This document shows positions 16,901 through 29,091 of a stretch of DNA of 64,000 bases, one piece after another. The DNA is from Variovorax ginsengisoli. GTDB lineage: Bacteria; Pseudomonadota; Gammaproteobacteria; Burkholderiales; Burkholderiaceae_C. The position numbers were made by a program, and so were the translations under genes. The notes below the pieces were generated by a model. The model ran no database searches, had not been told where the DNA came from, and saw nothing but the letters and a program-made list of their open reading frames with translations. Numbering within the stretch: position 1 is the first letter of the stretch; every line of letters begins with the position of its first letter. Location: positions 353,809 to 417,808 of the forward strand of contig NZ_JAUSRO010000004.1 in assembly GCF_030811835.1 (NCBI RefSeq), read 5' to 3'.

Positions 16901-18540
16901 TTCTTGGCGTCGAGCCAGGCGTCGCCGTACGACGCGAAGAGGCCGTCGCCCTGCAGCACCTGCTTGTGCAGGCGCGCGGTCGACACCGTGACCCAGGTCT
17001 GCTCCACCAGGTCGAGCACCGGCAAGTCTTCCTGCACGATCTGCTGCCATTCCTTGATGAGCGCCTTGCGCTTGGCCACGTCGGCTTCGCCGCCGGCCGC
17101 CTCCATGATGCGGTCGAGTGCGGGATTCGAGTAGCCCGAGCCGTTGGTCCACGGCGACCCCTTGACGATATTCTTCGTCCAGAACAGCCGCTGCACGCCG
17201 AGCGTCGGATCGGGCAGACGGTGCAGGCTGGAGATCATCAGGTCGTAGTCCTGGTCGCTGAAGATGCGGCGCAGGTAGGTGGCGGTGTCCCCACCGCGCA
17301 GCTCCACGTCGACGCCCACGCGCGCCAGCGACTGCTTGATGAATTCGGCCGGCCGGGTGGCGGTGACGCCACCGCCGGCGTCGAAGTCCAGCGTGATCTT
17401 CAGTCGCTTGCCATCCTTGCCCGGCTTCAGTCCCGCCTCGTCCAACAGCGCCGCCGCCTTCTTCAGGTCGTAGGGGTACTGGCGGGTTTCCGGCGAGTAG
17501 TAGTTGACGACCGACGACGGCACCGGGCCGGTCGCCGCCTTGCCGTAGCCGAGGAACACCACCTTGAGCAGCGCGTTGCGATCGATCGCATGCGCAAAGG
17601 CCTGTCGAACGCGCTTGTCCGACAGCGCCGGCCGGCGCACGTTGAACTGGGTGAGGAAGATGGTCGCGAGGTAGCGGCCGTCGTCCAGGTTGATCGTGTA
17701 CTTCGACTTGTCGCTGAACTTGTTCAGGTTCGACAGCGGGATGCTGGAACCGAGTGCGACGTCGAGCTCCCCGGCCTCCAGCGCCACGGTGCGCGCCGCG
17801 GCATCGGGGATGAATTTGAACACCACGCCGTCGAGGTAGGGCTGCTGCTCGCCGCCGGGGCCGCGGCCCCAGTAGTTCGGGTTGCGCTCCAGCCGCACAT
17901 GGCTGCCCTTCACCCATTCCTTGAAGACGAAGGGGCCGGTGCCGATCGGCGCGTTGTTCGCCGGGTTCTTCAGCACGTCGGTGCCCTCGTAGAGGTGCTT
18001 CGGCAGGATCTGCGCACCGTAGGTGTTGATGTAGTTGAGCAAGTAAGGCGCGGGCGACGACAGGCGCACGATCACCGTGTGCGGGTCGGGCGTGTCGACC
18101 GCCGTCACGTTGGTGAACGCGGCGCGGCCGAAGGGATGCAGTGGCTTCCAGACCTCCAGCAGCGTGTACTTCACGTCGGCCGCGGAGAAGTCCTTGCCGT
18201 CGTGCCACTTCACGCCCTTGCGCAGGTGGAATGTCACGGTCAGCCCGTCGGGCGCGACCTCCCACGAGGTCGCAAGTTCGGGCACCGGCTGCAGCTTCAG
18301 GTCGTAGCTCACCAGCCCTTCGAGCACCTTGCTCGACACCTGGCCGATGTTCATCGTGGTGATGAAGGCCGAGGTCAGCAGCGTCGGCTCGGGCGAGACC
18401 GCGACGTTCAGGATGCCGCCGCGCACCGGCTTCGTGCCGGTCGTCTGTGCGAAGGCCGAGAGGGCAAACAGGCTGTCGGCCGTGGCGATGGCGCCGAGCG
18501 TGGCCGCGGAATGGATGAAGTGTCGTCGGTTCGAATGCAT
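16897..18540 (-). CDS. Oligopeptide/dipeptide ABC transporter solute-binding protein, copy 2
   Basis: This 547-residue extracytoplasmic binding protein (family 5) starts at ATG 18540. A leader with RRHFIHSAATLGAIATADSL resembles a Tat or Sec signal, ending near SAFAQ. Family features include LATSWEVAPDGLTVTFHLRKGVKWHDG and PIGTGPFVFKEWVKGSHVRLERNPNYW. It is clearly paralogous to the preceding gene at 18600-20240 (same blocks, e.g. KNPANxAPIGTGPF, KFIPDAAAR, SNLxxFSDK). The two lie 59 bp apart, so one transporter may use two receptors with different ligand ranges. Confidence 0.92.
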   Translation of the reverse strand: MHSNRRHFIHSAATLGAIATADSLFALSAFAQTTGTKPVRGGILNVAVSPEPTLLTSAFITTMNIGQVSSKVLEGLVSYDLKLQPVPELATSWEVAPDGLTVTFHLRKGVKWHDGKDFSAADVKYTLLEVWKPLHPFGRAAFTNVTAVDTPDPHTVIVRLSSPAPYLLNYINTYGAQILPKHLYEGTDVLKNPANNAPIGTGPFVFKEWVKGSHVRLERNPNYWGRGPGGEQQPYLDGVVFKFIPDAAARTVALEAGELDVALGSSIPLSNLNKFSDKSKYTINLDDGRYLATIFLTQFNVRRPALSDKRVRQAFAHAIDRNALLKVVFLGYGKAATGPVPSSVVNYYSPETRQYPYDLKKAAALLDEAGLKPGKDGKRLKITLDFDAGGGVTATRPAEFIKQSLARVGVDVELRGGDTATYLRRIFSDQDYDLMISSLHRLPDPTLGVQRLFWTKNIVKGSPWTNGSGYSNPALDRIMEAAGGEADVAKRKALIKEWQQIVQEDLPVLDLVEQTWVTVSTARLHKQVLQGDGLFASYGDAWLDAKK

Positions 18541-18599
18541 GAAGAGATCGGTCGCAGCAGGAAAGGTCGATGAAGGAATGGGAGGGAAGTCGGGCGCTG

Positions 18600-20240
18600 T
18601 CAATCGGCCGAGACGAGATAGGCATCGGCCAGCGAGGCGTAGAGCCCGTCGCCCTGTGCCCGCACCTTGCGGTAGCGGCTGCTCGAGACGGTGGTCCAGT
18701 CGAGTTCGATCAGGTCGAGGATCGGCACCTCTTCCTGCACGATGGCCTGCCATTCGTCGACGAGGCTGCGGCGCTTGGCCGGGTCCGGCTCGACGGCGGC
18801 CGCTTCCATCACCCGGTCGAGTTCGGGGTTGACATAGCCGGCGCCGTTGCTCCACGGCACGCCCTTGGCGATGTTCTTGCTCCAGTACCAGCGCTGCACG
18901 CCCAGGCTCGGGTCCGGCAGGTTGTGCAGGCTGGTGAGGAACAGGTCGTAGTCGGCATCGCCGAACACCCGGCGTATGTAGACGCCGGCGTCGGACGCGC
19001 GCAGTTCGAGCTCGACGCCCACGCGGCCGTAGTACTGCTTCATGAACTCGGCGGTCCGCGTGGCTTCGAGCGAGCCGCTGCCGTAGTCGAGCGTCAGCTT
19101 CAGCCGCTTGCCGTCGCCCTTGCGCGGAAAGCCGGCGGCCTCGAGCAGCGCTTCGGCCTGCTTCGGGTCATGCCTGTACTGGCGACCCTTGGCACTGTGG
19201 AAGGCCGGCACCGTCGACGGGATCGAACTGGTCGCCACCTTGCCGTAGCCGCCGAAGACCACGCGCAGCAGGGCGTCACGGTCCAGCGCATACATGAGCG
19301 CCTGCCGCACCCGCTTGTCGGCCAGCGCGGGTCGGCGCACATTGACCGTGACCAGCTGGATCGAGGCGAGGTAGCTGCCATCGGTCGTGTTGATGTTGAA
19401 CTTCTTCTTGTCCGAGAACTGCTTGAGGTTCGACACCGGAATGTTCGAGGCCAGCGCCACCTGCACCTCGCCGCTGGCCAGCGCGACCGAGCGCGCAGCG
19501 GCGTCAGGGATGAACTTGAACACCACGCCGTCGAGGTACGGCAGCCCCGGGCGCCAATAGTCCGCATTGCGCTCCAGCGCAATGTGGCTGCCGCGGACCC
19601 ACTCCTTGAAGCGGAACGGGCCGGTACCGATCGGCGCCGTGTTGGCCGGGTTCTTGAGCAGGTCGGTGTTTTCGTAGAGGTGCTTGGGAATGACCTGCGC
19701 ACCATAGACGTTCAGGAAGCTCAACAGGTACGGCGTCGGGCGCGACAGCCGGAGGATGGCGGTGTGCGGATCGGGCGTGTCGACCGCCTGCACCGACGCG
19801 TAGGCCAGGCGCCCGCCCGGGTGGATCTTCTGCCACACATTGAGCAGCGAGAAGGCCACGTCGGCCGAGGTGAAGTCGTGCCCGTCGTGCCACTTCACGC
19901 CGCGGCGCAGCCGCAACGTAAGCGACAGGCCGTCCGGCGCGAACGCCCAGGACTCGGCCAGCTCGGGTTGCGGCTGCAGCTTGTCGTCGAACCACACGAG
20001 CCCCTCGCTGATCTTGCCCGCGATCATCGTGACCTGCATGGTCGTGAGAAAGGCGGCCGTGATGATCTGCGGCTCCGGCGCCAGCGAGACCACCAGCGTG
20101 CCGCCGCGTTGCGGTGTGTTGGACCGCTGCTGGGCGTGGGCCGTGCCGAGCATCGGCAGGGTGGCAGCGGCAACGCCGCCCTGCAGAAGCAGACGCCGAT
20201 TCAATGAGGACACCATGGCGCTCGAAATCTCCGTGGACAT
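18600..20240 (-). CDS. Oligopeptide/dipeptide ABC transporter solute-binding protein, copy 1
   Basis: The family 5 binding protein is 546 residues from ATG 20240; ATG 20216, preceded by GGAG, is an equally possible start. It has a Tat-like leader NRRLLLQGGVAAATLPMLGTAHA, and the domain carries LAESWAFAPDGLSLTLRLRRGVKWHDG and PIGTGPFRFKEWVRGSHIALERNADYW. It is the first gene of the leftward six-gene peptide operon. The tandem paralogue downstream shows that a duplication took place within the operon. The upstream 640 bp contain no gene and should hold the operon promoter. Confidence 0.92.
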   Translation of the reverse strand: MSTEISSAMVSSLNRRLLLQGGVAAATLPMLGTAHAQQRSNTPQRGGTLVVSLAPEPQIITAAFLTTMQVTMIAGKISEGLVWFDDKLQPQPELAESWAFAPDGLSLTLRLRRGVKWHDGHDFTSADVAFSLLNVWQKIHPGGRLAYASVQAVDTPDPHTAILRLSRPTPYLLSFLNVYGAQVIPKHLYENTDLLKNPANTAPIGTGPFRFKEWVRGSHIALERNADYWRPGLPYLDGVVFKFIPDAAARSVALASGEVQVALASNIPVSNLKQFSDKKKFNINTTDGSYLASIQLVTVNVRRPALADKRVRQALMYALDRDALLRVVFGGYGKVATSSIPSTVPAFHSAKGRQYRHDPKQAEALLEAAGFPRKGDGKRLKLTLDYGSGSLEATRTAEFMKQYYGRVGVELELRASDAGVYIRRVFGDADYDLFLTSLHNLPDPSLGVQRWYWSKNIAKGVPWSNGAGYVNPELDRVMEAAAVEPDPAKRRSLVDEWQAIVQEEVPILDLIELDWTTVSSSRYRKVRAQGDGLYASLADAYLVSAD

Positions 20241-20884
20241 GCTGAGCCCACCGGGACAGCGATCGAATGAAACCGCCAAAGATTAGAGGCAGAGGTCGCC
20301 ATGCCCAAGCCAGAAAAACGAGGATCGTTATGCGTGCGCCATGGGAAAGCGAAAGCCGCATAAGCAAGCGCACGGACCGTCTTTGGCCGTTCACCTTTTA
20401 TTAGATTGCGCTCGCTGCCGGCTCATCCGCAAGCGTTCGACCAATACCTACTTGACCTACTCAGCGGCGCGACGCTGAGCGGACCCTGGCAGCGGTACGG
20501 CGCAGGTCGGGGAGACCTCCGCCTAGGTATCTCGCTGTGTCTTCAGCCGGCAGGGTGTCCTTAGCGCGACCACTTTCGCTTAAGAAATCTCTTGATAAGA
20601 ACCAACTGGCCAAAGCAACTAGGGAAAACACCCGAATACGCATTCACGAGTCAAATCATGGATGGCAATCATTCTCATATTTCATTTAGATCCATGTGAT
20701 TTGACAATTCAGACACATGCAGGCGGCGTATCACATGCATGCTCGCCCGGTATCGAATCGAATGCCATGGAAAATCTATTTCTGGCGTCCTGTTAGGGTA
20801 AATTCATAAAAATATGATTGGCCCAAACATTCATGTCAATACAGTCAAATCAGAGTTACGCCAAATACCTCGGAAACAACGGAA
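20241..20884. other. Intergenic region without recognisable gene
   Basis: This 644-bp stretch separates the divergent peptide-transport operon and the chemoreceptor gene. Roughly the right-hand 300 bp are AT-rich compared with the rest of the window, as expected for promoters in such a genome. A 60-codon leftward frame at 20461-20643 has no family resemblance. I looked for a sigma-28-type promoter ahead of the chemoreceptor and did not find a convincing one. Confidence 0.5.
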
Positions 20885-22609
20885 ATGAAATTCGCCAATA
20901 TAAAACTTGGATTCAAGCTATCCATCGGCTTTGGCGTGATTCTCATGCTCCTATGCGCATTGGCTGCCGTTGGCGCGTACCAGACCTCTCGGATTAACGA
21001 CAGGGTTCTGGATCTTGCCGATAATTGGCTTCCCAGTACCAAGACGTTGGGCGACCTTCGCAGCCAAGCCAATGCCGCACGTCGTGCGACGCTTCGTCAT
21101 GTCCTGGAGTCGGAAAAAACGGGCAAGGAAGTTCAAGGCGCGGCCCGAAATGAGTTGGTTGACAAAAAAATTCCAGCAACTTTCGCTAGCTACGGGAAAA
21201 TGGTGTCTTCGCCTGAAGAATCCAAACTATTCGAACAGATCAAAACACTGTGGGCGATCTATCTGGAAGATGACAATAAATTGCTCGCCTTGTCCGATTC
21301 GGGACCTTCAGGCTTCGACGAAGCGCGACGCCTGAGCACAGGCAGTTCAGCGATTGCGTTTTCCAAGGTACTCGAGGTCATCGAGAAAGATGTTCAACTC
21401 AACATGAATGGCGCAAATGCGAGCGGAGAAGCCGCGTCGGCAACCTACCAATCGGTGTTGCAGATCAATGCAGCGGCCGTGGTGCTGGCATTGATAGCGG
21501 GCATCACTCTGGGCATCGTCATCACGCGTTCGATCACGCGACCGCTAGGCGAAGCATTGAAATTTGCACAAACGGTGGCAAGCGGCGACCTGCGCTCGAC
21601 CATCCCCACACCCACCCGCGACGAGACCGGGCAACTGCTCCAGGCGCTGGGCACGATGCAGGGGAACCTTGCGGCAGTCGTGAGCGAGGTGCGTACGGGC
21701 ACGGACACCATCGCCACCGCTTCACGCCAGATCGCCGCGGGCAACCAAGATCTGTCGTCGCGAACGGAAGAGCAAGCCAGTTCGCTGGAGGAGACCGCCG
21801 CGTCGATGGAAGAACTGACATCGACCGTCAAACAGAATTCCGACAACGCCCGTCAGGCCAACCAGCTCGCCGTCTCCGCCTCTGGCATTGCGGTCAAGGG
21901 GGGCGATATCGTGGGCCAGGTAGTGGACACGATGGCTGCGATAGAGACCTCGTCCAAGAAGATCGTCGACATCATCTCGGTGATCGACGGCATTGCCTTC
22001 CAAACCAACATCCTGGCGCTGAACGCGGCAGTGGAAGCAGCGCGTGCGGGCGAGCAAGGGCGCGGCTTTGCGGTAGTTGCCGCCGAAGTGCGCAACCTTG
22101 CCCAACGCTCGGCCGCCGCAGCCAAGGAGATCAAGGGGTTGATCGACACATCGGTGGGGAATGTCAGCGCCGGCACCTCATTAGTGAGCGAGGCCGGCCG
22201 TACGATGGGTGACATCGTCGAGAGCGTCAAGCGCGTGACCGACATCGTGAGCGAGATCACCGCAGCCAGCCAAGAGCAGACCACCGGCATCGAGCAGATC
22301 AACCAGGCGATCACGCAGATGGACCAAGTCACCCAGCAGAACGCCGCACTGGTTGAGGAGGCAGCGGCGGCAGCCAGCTCGCTGCAGGAGCAGGCGCAGA
22401 GTTTGGTGAAAACGGTCAGCGTCTTCAAGCTGGAGGGAAATTCGGCCACAGTGCCGACACGCATCACCCAGGCCACGCCTCCCGTTGCAGCCAAGAACAC
22501 GAAGCCAGCGAAGGTTTCAACGGAACTCAAGCAGCCTGCCCTTAACAAGCCCGCAGCGTCAGTGGCGGTCGCCAGCGCGGCATCGACCAACGAATGGGAC
22601 GAGTTCTGA
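20885..22609 (+). CDS. Methyl-accepting chemotaxis protein with 4-helix-bundle-type sensor
   Basis: The 574-residue transmembrane chemoreceptor has TM1 at about residues 10-32, a periplasmic helical domain ([29 protein letters not shown], four-helix-bundle MCP type), TM2 at about 195-217 and a HAMP domain ([20 protein letters not shown]). The cytoplasmic hairpin includes the hallmark tip [33 protein letters not shown]. The C-terminus NEWDEF is a CheR/CheB-tethering-type pentapeptide on a flexible Ala/Pro/Lys-rich linker. Ligand is unknown. No other chemotaxis gene is adjacent; cheV lies about 28 kb away. Confidence 0.95.
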   Translation: MKFANIKLGFKLSIGFGVILMLLCALAAVGAYQTSRINDRVLDLADNWLPSTKTLGDLRSQANAARRATLRHVLESEKTGKEVQGAARNELVDKKIPATFASYGKMVSSPEESKLFEQIKTLWAIYLEDDNKLLALSDSGPSGFDEARRLSTGSSAIAFSKVLEVIEKDVQLNMNGANASGEAASATYQSVLQINAAAVVLALIAGITLGIVITRSITRPLGEALKFAQTVASGDLRSTIPTPTRDETGQLLQALGTMQGNLAAVVSEVRTGTDTIATASRQIAAGNQDLSSRTEEQASSLEETAASMEELTSTVKQNSDNARQANQLAVSASGIAVKGGDIVGQVVDTMAAIETSSKKIVDIISVIDGIAFQTNILALNAAVEAARAGEQGRGFAVVAAEVRNLAQRSAAAAKEIKGLIDTSVGNVSAGTSLVSEAGRTMGDIVESVKRVTDIVSEITAASQEQTTGIEQINQAITQMDQVTQQNAALVEEAAAAASSLQEQAQSLVKTVSVFKLEGNSATVPTRITQATPPVAAKNTKPAKVSTELKQPALNKPAASVAVASAASTNEWDEF

Positions 22610-22634
22610 TAGCGGGCGACCCCGACCTGCTCGT

Positions 22635-22903
22635 CGCGAGCAACTGGCCTTCGTGCGCGCACGGGGCTTGAGTCTGCGCCGTGCCTGCGAAGGGGCGATC
22701 CGCAGGGGCGCTTCGTCGGTGATCGCGGTAAGGCAAGTTCCGCGACGAGTGCCTGTCCATCGAGTGGTTTCGCTCGCGCCGCGAAGCCGCTGTTCTGATC
22801 AAAGCCTGGCGCTACAACGACGTACATCCCCACAGCAGCCTGCAATAGTCAACCCGAGTTCAAACTGGAGCTTCGCAAAGAACCGCAAGCCGCCGTCTTC
22901 TAG
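22635..22903 (+). pseudogene. IS3-family transposase (OrfB) remnant
   Basis: From 22735 the frame reads KFRDECLSIEWFRSRREAAVL then a YNDVHPHSSLQ block and a stop. This is the conserved C-terminal end of IS3-group OrfB integrases, including the catalytic-Glu region. A shift of frame continues EFKLELRKEPQAAVF to a stop at 22901-22903. Upstream at 22635 is a short match to the OrfB N-terminus (EQLAFVRARGLSLRRACE). The middle of the gene, with two catalytic Asp residues, is missing, so this is a deleted and shifted relic. Confidence 0.65.
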
Positions 22904-23052
22904 AAACAACTGTCTCGACTAGGGCCTGGCCACGCTAAAACGAGCCTGAGAAGCGGCACCGTCTTGCGGAGAGCGCACGATAAGTAACGGTCGTCGACGA
23001 GTAACCAGTCTTCACAAGCGATACGGTCCAACTGATGCCACGATGAGCACGC

Positions 23053-24052
23053 TCAGGTCGCCGACCTTGCCGCGCCGCCCTTCGGCCGCGTGACCTGGTC
23101 GAAGATCCGCAGGTAATTCCCGCCCGCGATCTTCGCGACCTCGGCGGCGCAGAAGTGCGTCAGCAGGTGGCCGATGAGTTCCGACCAGTCGGCACATGAC
23201 GTCATCGTCGGCGGATGCATCGCTTCCATGTCGGTGCCGATCCCCACGTGGTCGATGCCGATGGTCTCCACAAGCCTGGCAAGGCCGTTGGCGTAGTCCG
23301 CGAGGGTGTCGAACGAATGGCCGTTCGCCCAGATGCCGACGACACCGCCGGTGTCGGCGACATGCCGCGCATGGTCGACGCCGATCCAGCGCGTCTCGGG
23401 CTTCAGCACACCCGTGGAAAAACCGGTGTGCGACAGCACCAGCGGCGTCGTGCTGACCTGGGCCACCTGCTTGACGGTCGGCAGTGTGGCGTGCGCCACG
23501 TGCAGCACCAGGCCGAGTTGGTTGCAGCGGCGCACGACGTCCAGGCCGAACGGCGTTGCGCCGCCATACAGCGGATGTTCGGTCTGGATGTCGCCCAGCG
23601 CGTTGTCGGCCCGGTAGTGCACCAGTTGCCAGTGGCGGATGCCGCGGTCGTAGGCCGTTTGCAGATGCTCGATGCGGCCTTCGAGGAAATCGCTGCCTTC
23701 CACCGCCAGGATGGCGCCGGGCATATTGCTTCTGGCTGTCATGGGCGAGCAGAATGCTGTCCGAGACGAGCGAGAGACACAGCGCCGACAGCTTGCCTTG
23801 CTTCATCGGCGTGGCGATGTCGCGCGCTACGGCGTTGCGGCCAAGGACGCCGCCGGCATGGCTGTGCATGTCAACGGACAGGACGGTGTCGAGCAGCGCT
23901 GAACCGCGCGCCCGGGCTTGCGCCGCAGTGTCGGCGGCCTGAGTGGCGCAGGCCGGCAGGCCGGACGCCATGACGCAGCCCGCGGAGACCTTCAAAAAGC
24001 GACGTCGCGACGAGTCCTCGCGTGCCGACGGATTTTGAAAAGACCGCACCAT
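23053..24052 (-). pseudogene. Membrane dipeptidase-like (peptidase M19), broken by deletion/frameshift
   Basis: The N-terminal part starts at ATG 24052 with a Tat-like leader (SSRRRFLKVSAGCVMASGLPAC) and the M19 zinc motif VDMHSHAGG. The frame is lost near 23740, after LLAHDSQKQ. The C-terminal part continues in another frame from PGAILAVEGSDFLEGR through HYRADNALGD, VLSHTGFSTG and HVGIGTDMEA to a stop at 23053. Normal M19 proteins have roughly 50 more residues between these halves, so an internal deletion with a frameshift is likely. It sits between two transposase relics. Confidence 0.75.
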
Positions 24053-24137
24053 GTGTTTCGAGTCGTATGCTTGACGGCCCAAATGGTATCGAATGCCGCC
24101 AAGCGAGGTATTTCTCGATGGTGACGCTTCGGGACTG

Positions 24138-24855
<718 letters not shown>

Positions 24856-25097
24856 CACACGAGTGAGATGGATCACCGCATGAGCGGATCGATTTTCAGC
24901 CGCCATTTTTCGGCGTCTGTAGTCACCTCGCAGGCATTTTCAGGTTTCTCATGAACATCACCAAGCACACAAGTTGTTGATTTATCCGGATTCAATACAT
25001 CACGAAACCTGACTCGATCCGCTACAAGATCGAGCTGATCCAGCACGCAGAAGGAGCAGCTGGCGGCGGCCTGCGCTTCCCTCTGCCCCCGCCTGCT

Positions 25098-25844
25098 TCA
25101 GCAGCCCAGCAGATCGGCCAGCGCGCCGATATCGCGTGCGTGCAGTGTGTTGCCCGGTCGAGGTGACACGTCCTTGGTTCGTGCCGGACCGAATTCGAGC
25201 GGCCGCTCGATGTAGCCTGTCTTCAGCCCGCAGCCGCGCGCGGCCGCCAGATCGTCGTGGTGCGCGGCCGCCAGCATGACCTGGCCGGGCGACACGTCGA
25301 ACACCGCGGCCACGCCCAGGTAGGTGCGCGGGTCGGGTTTGTAGGCCTTGAAGACCTCCGCCGACAGGATGCAGTCCCAGGGCAGGCCCGCGTGCTTGGC
25401 CATGTCGGTGAGCAGGCCGATGTTGCCGTTCGACAGCGTGCAGATCGTGTACTTCGTCTTCAGCCGCGCCAGGCCCTCGGCCGCGTCGGGCCATGCAGGC
25501 AGGCGATGCCAGGCGCGATTGAGTTCGCGCTTTTGCACCGGGTCCAGGTGCGTGACGCCGAAGTCGCGCAGCACGCCTTCGAGGATGCCCAGGTGCAGTT
25601 CGTCGATCAGGGTGAAGCCGCCCTCGCCCGCGGCAATGCGTTCCATCACGCTGCGCATGGCCGGCTGGTAGCCGGCGCGCCAGGCGAGCGCGAACGCACC
25701 CCCCTCGATGCCCGGCAAGGTCCGTTCGACCTCGGCGGCGATGCCGCCATACCAGTCGACCACGGTGCCGAACACGTCGAAGGCGATGACCTTCAGTTCA
25801 CTGGCCACGCCCACTGCGCCGGTCATTGCGTCGGTCATTGCCAT
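25098..25844 (-). CDS. Haloacid dehalogenase type II (HAD superfamily)
   Basis: From ATG 25844 the protein is 248 residues; a TTG at 25868 overlapping the eda stop is an alternative, as the N-terminus before SELKVIAFDVFGT is not conserved. The nucleophile Asp is in FDVFGTVVDW, motif II in CTLSNGN, motif III Lys in EVFKAYKPDPRTY, and the motif IV region reads VMLAAAHHDDLAAARGCGLK. These match L-2-haloacid dehalogenases rather than phosphatases, although many such genes act on unknown substrates. It is the last gene of the gntK-edd-eda run and is probably cotranscribed. Confidence 0.85.
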   Translation of the reverse strand: MAMTDAMTGAVGVASELKVIAFDVFGTVVDWYGGIAAEVERTLPGIEGGAFALAWRAGYQPAMRSVMERIAAGEGGFTLIDELHLGILEGVLRDFGVTHLDPVQKRELNRAWHRLPAWPDAAEGLARLKTKYTICTLSNGNIGLLTDMAKHAGLPWDCILSAEVFKAYKPDPRTYLGVAAVFDVSPGQVMLAAAHHDDLAAARGCGLKTGYIERPLEFGPARTKDVSPRPGNTLHARDIGALADLLGC

Positions 25845-25864
25845 GGCGTTCGGTAGAGCGGCCG

Positions 25865-26499
25865 TCAACGCGGGAGCTGCGTGGCCTCATGGGCCAGCTC
25901 TTCGATGCGCGCCCAGTCGCCGTTGCGGATCGCATCGGTCGGCACGATCCAGGAGCCACCGACGCAGGCAACGTTCGACAGCGCCAGGAACTCGGCCGCG
26001 TTGCCGGCGTGGATGCCCCCGGTCGGGCAGAAGGTCACGTCGCCGAAGGGGCCTTGCCAGGCCTTGAGCATCGGCAGGCCGCCAGCCTGCAGGGCCGGGA
26101 AGAACTTCAGCTGGGTGTAGCCGTCGGCCTGCGCCGTCATGATTTCGCTGCCGGTGGCCACGCCGGGCAGCAAAGGCAGGCCCAGTTCATGGCAGGCCTT
26201 GCCCACTGCGCTGGTGTAGCCAGGACTCACGCCGAAGCGGGCACCAGCGAGCGCCGAGGCCTGTGCGTCGGCCGCGCTGCGGATGGTGCCGGCACCGACC
26301 ACGGCGTCGGGGACGTCGCGCGCGATCGCCTCGATGCATTGCAGCGCCTGCGGTGTGCGCAACGTCACTTCCAGCATGCGGATGCCGCCTGCGACGAGCG
26401 CACGCGCCAGCGGTACGGCATGGGCCACGTCGTTCAACACGATGACCGGTATGACCGGCGCGTCGCGCATCACTTCGAGTGCGGTGAGTGGGTGGGGGT

Positions 26500-26509
<10 letters not shown>
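25865..26509 (-). CDS. eda: 2-dehydro-3-deoxyphosphogluconate (KDPG) aldolase
   Basis: The 214-residue class I aldolase cleaves KDPG to pyruvate and glyceraldehyde-3-phosphate in the Entner-Doudoroff pathway. Catalytic Glu47 is in LEVTLRT and the Schiff-base Lys135 in [14 protein letters not shown] and CPTGGI complete the phosphate site. Its start overlaps the end of edd by 10 bp, so the two consecutive pathway enzymes are translationally coupled. Confidence 0.96.
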
Positions 26510-28341
<1,832 letters not shown>

Positions 28342-28384
28342 CGTGTGGTGGAAGGACGGCGCGCGAACACGCGTCGTGGAAATA

Positions 28385-28912
28385 TTACTCCGCGCCTCGG
28401 TCGGCGCAGCGTGCGTCATCACCCAGCCAGTGCCGCACCTCGGCCGTCAGCCGGTCGATGGGCGCAACCGCCTGCACGGTGACCACACCCTCTTCGCCGG
28501 TGGGCGACTCGAGGGTGGCGAACTGGTTGGCCACCAGGCTGCCAGGGAAGATGTGCGCCCCCGCGCGCGCCTCGACGCGCGCCTGCGCCTCGTCGCGCGA
28601 GATTTCCATGAACGCGAAGCGCAAACCGGGCACCGCCGCGCGCAGCCGATCGCGGTACGCACGCTTGAGCGACGAGCAGGTAAGCACGGCGCCCGCCGGA
28701 CGTGCGGCGAGTTCGTCGCCCAAGCGCGCGAGCCAACCGGCGCGGTCGTCGTCGGTCAGCGGTGTGCCCGCGCGCATCTTGGCGATGTTGGCCTCTGGAT
28801 GGAAATCATCGCCCTCGATGAGCGGGAGCCCCAGATCGACGGCCAAAGCCTGGCCAAGGCTGGACTTGCCGCAGCCTGAAACACCCATGACCACCAACCA
28901 GATCGATTGCAT
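28385..28912 (-). CDS. gntK: Gluconokinase (GntK-type)
   Basis: The 175-residue P-loop kinase has Walker [10 protein letters not shown] and the gluconokinase signatures [29 protein letters not shown] and [13 protein letters not shown], plus an [12 protein letters not shown] block near the C-terminus. It phosphorylates gluconate to 6-phosphogluconate, feeding Edd and Eda encoded next. It heads the leftward operon; operator-like palindromes lie 11 bp upstream of its ATG. Confidence 0.96.
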   Translation of the reverse strand: MQSIWLVVMGVSGCGKSSLGQALAVDLGLPLIEGDDFHPEANIAKMRAGTPLTDDDRAGWLARLGDELAARPAGAVLTCSSLKRAYRDRLRAAVPGLRFAFMEISRDEAQARVEARAGAHIFPGSLVANQFATLESPTGEEGVVTVQAVAPIDRLTAEVRHWLGDDARCADRGAE

Positions 28913-28922
28913 TGACTGCCTT

Positions 28923-28940
28923 CTTAGGATAACGCTGTCC
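28923..28940. promoter_or_regulatory. Putative LacI-type operator O1 upstream of gntK
   Basis: CTTAGGATAACGCTGTCC contains an imperfect palindrome around a central CG, as LacI-family operators do. It covers the expected transcription start of gntK, directly downstream of the proposed -10 box. A close copy in inverted orientation lies 88 bp to the right. Confidence 0.65.
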
Positions 28941-28968
28941 CATTACGCCAAAAGGTTGTTATTCACAA
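28940..28968 (-). promoter_or_regulatory. Candidate sigma-70 promoter for gntK-edd-eda
   Basis: On the minus strand TTGTGA (28963-28968) and TAATGG (28940-28945) are separated by exactly 17 bp. The predicted start site would fall within operator O1, which would make repression by the divergent LacI-family protein straightforward. Confidence 0.45.
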
Positions 28969-29010
28969 TCGACATTTGCCATACATCGAGATATGGCGCC
29001 AATATCATTT

Positions 29011-29028
29011 GGATAGCGCAATCCTAAG
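29011..29028. promoter_or_regulatory. Putative LacI-type operator O2 upstream of the regulator gene
   Basis: GGATAGCGCAATCCTAAG is, on the other strand, CTTAGGATTGCGCTATCC, nearly identical to O1. The 14-bp core GGATAGCGCAATCC is a palindrome with one mismatched pair around a central CG. The centres of O1 and O2 are 84 bp apart, close to eight helical turns, so loop formation is plausible. Confidence 0.7.
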
Positions 29029-29091
29029 CGATACTGATCTGCAGAGCCCGACGGGTTACAGCTGGTTTCAGTTCAACGACACGCCATCCGC

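Noticed and set aside
15890..18625. Apparent 911-residue fusion of binding protein and DppB-like permease
   Set aside because: The upstream part is an alternative-frame reading of the binding-protein gene. The permease begins at 16900 with the normal family N-terminus and an ATGA overlap.
20461..20643. 60-codon leftward frame between the peptide operon and chemoreceptor
   Set aside because: No ribosome site, no family resemblance and a low-complexity Arg-rich end. It is likely a chance frame.
25000..25494. Leftward frame overlapping the HAD dehalogenase
   Set aside because: It is an alternative frame of the dehalogenase gene and its 3' flank, without recognisable domains.
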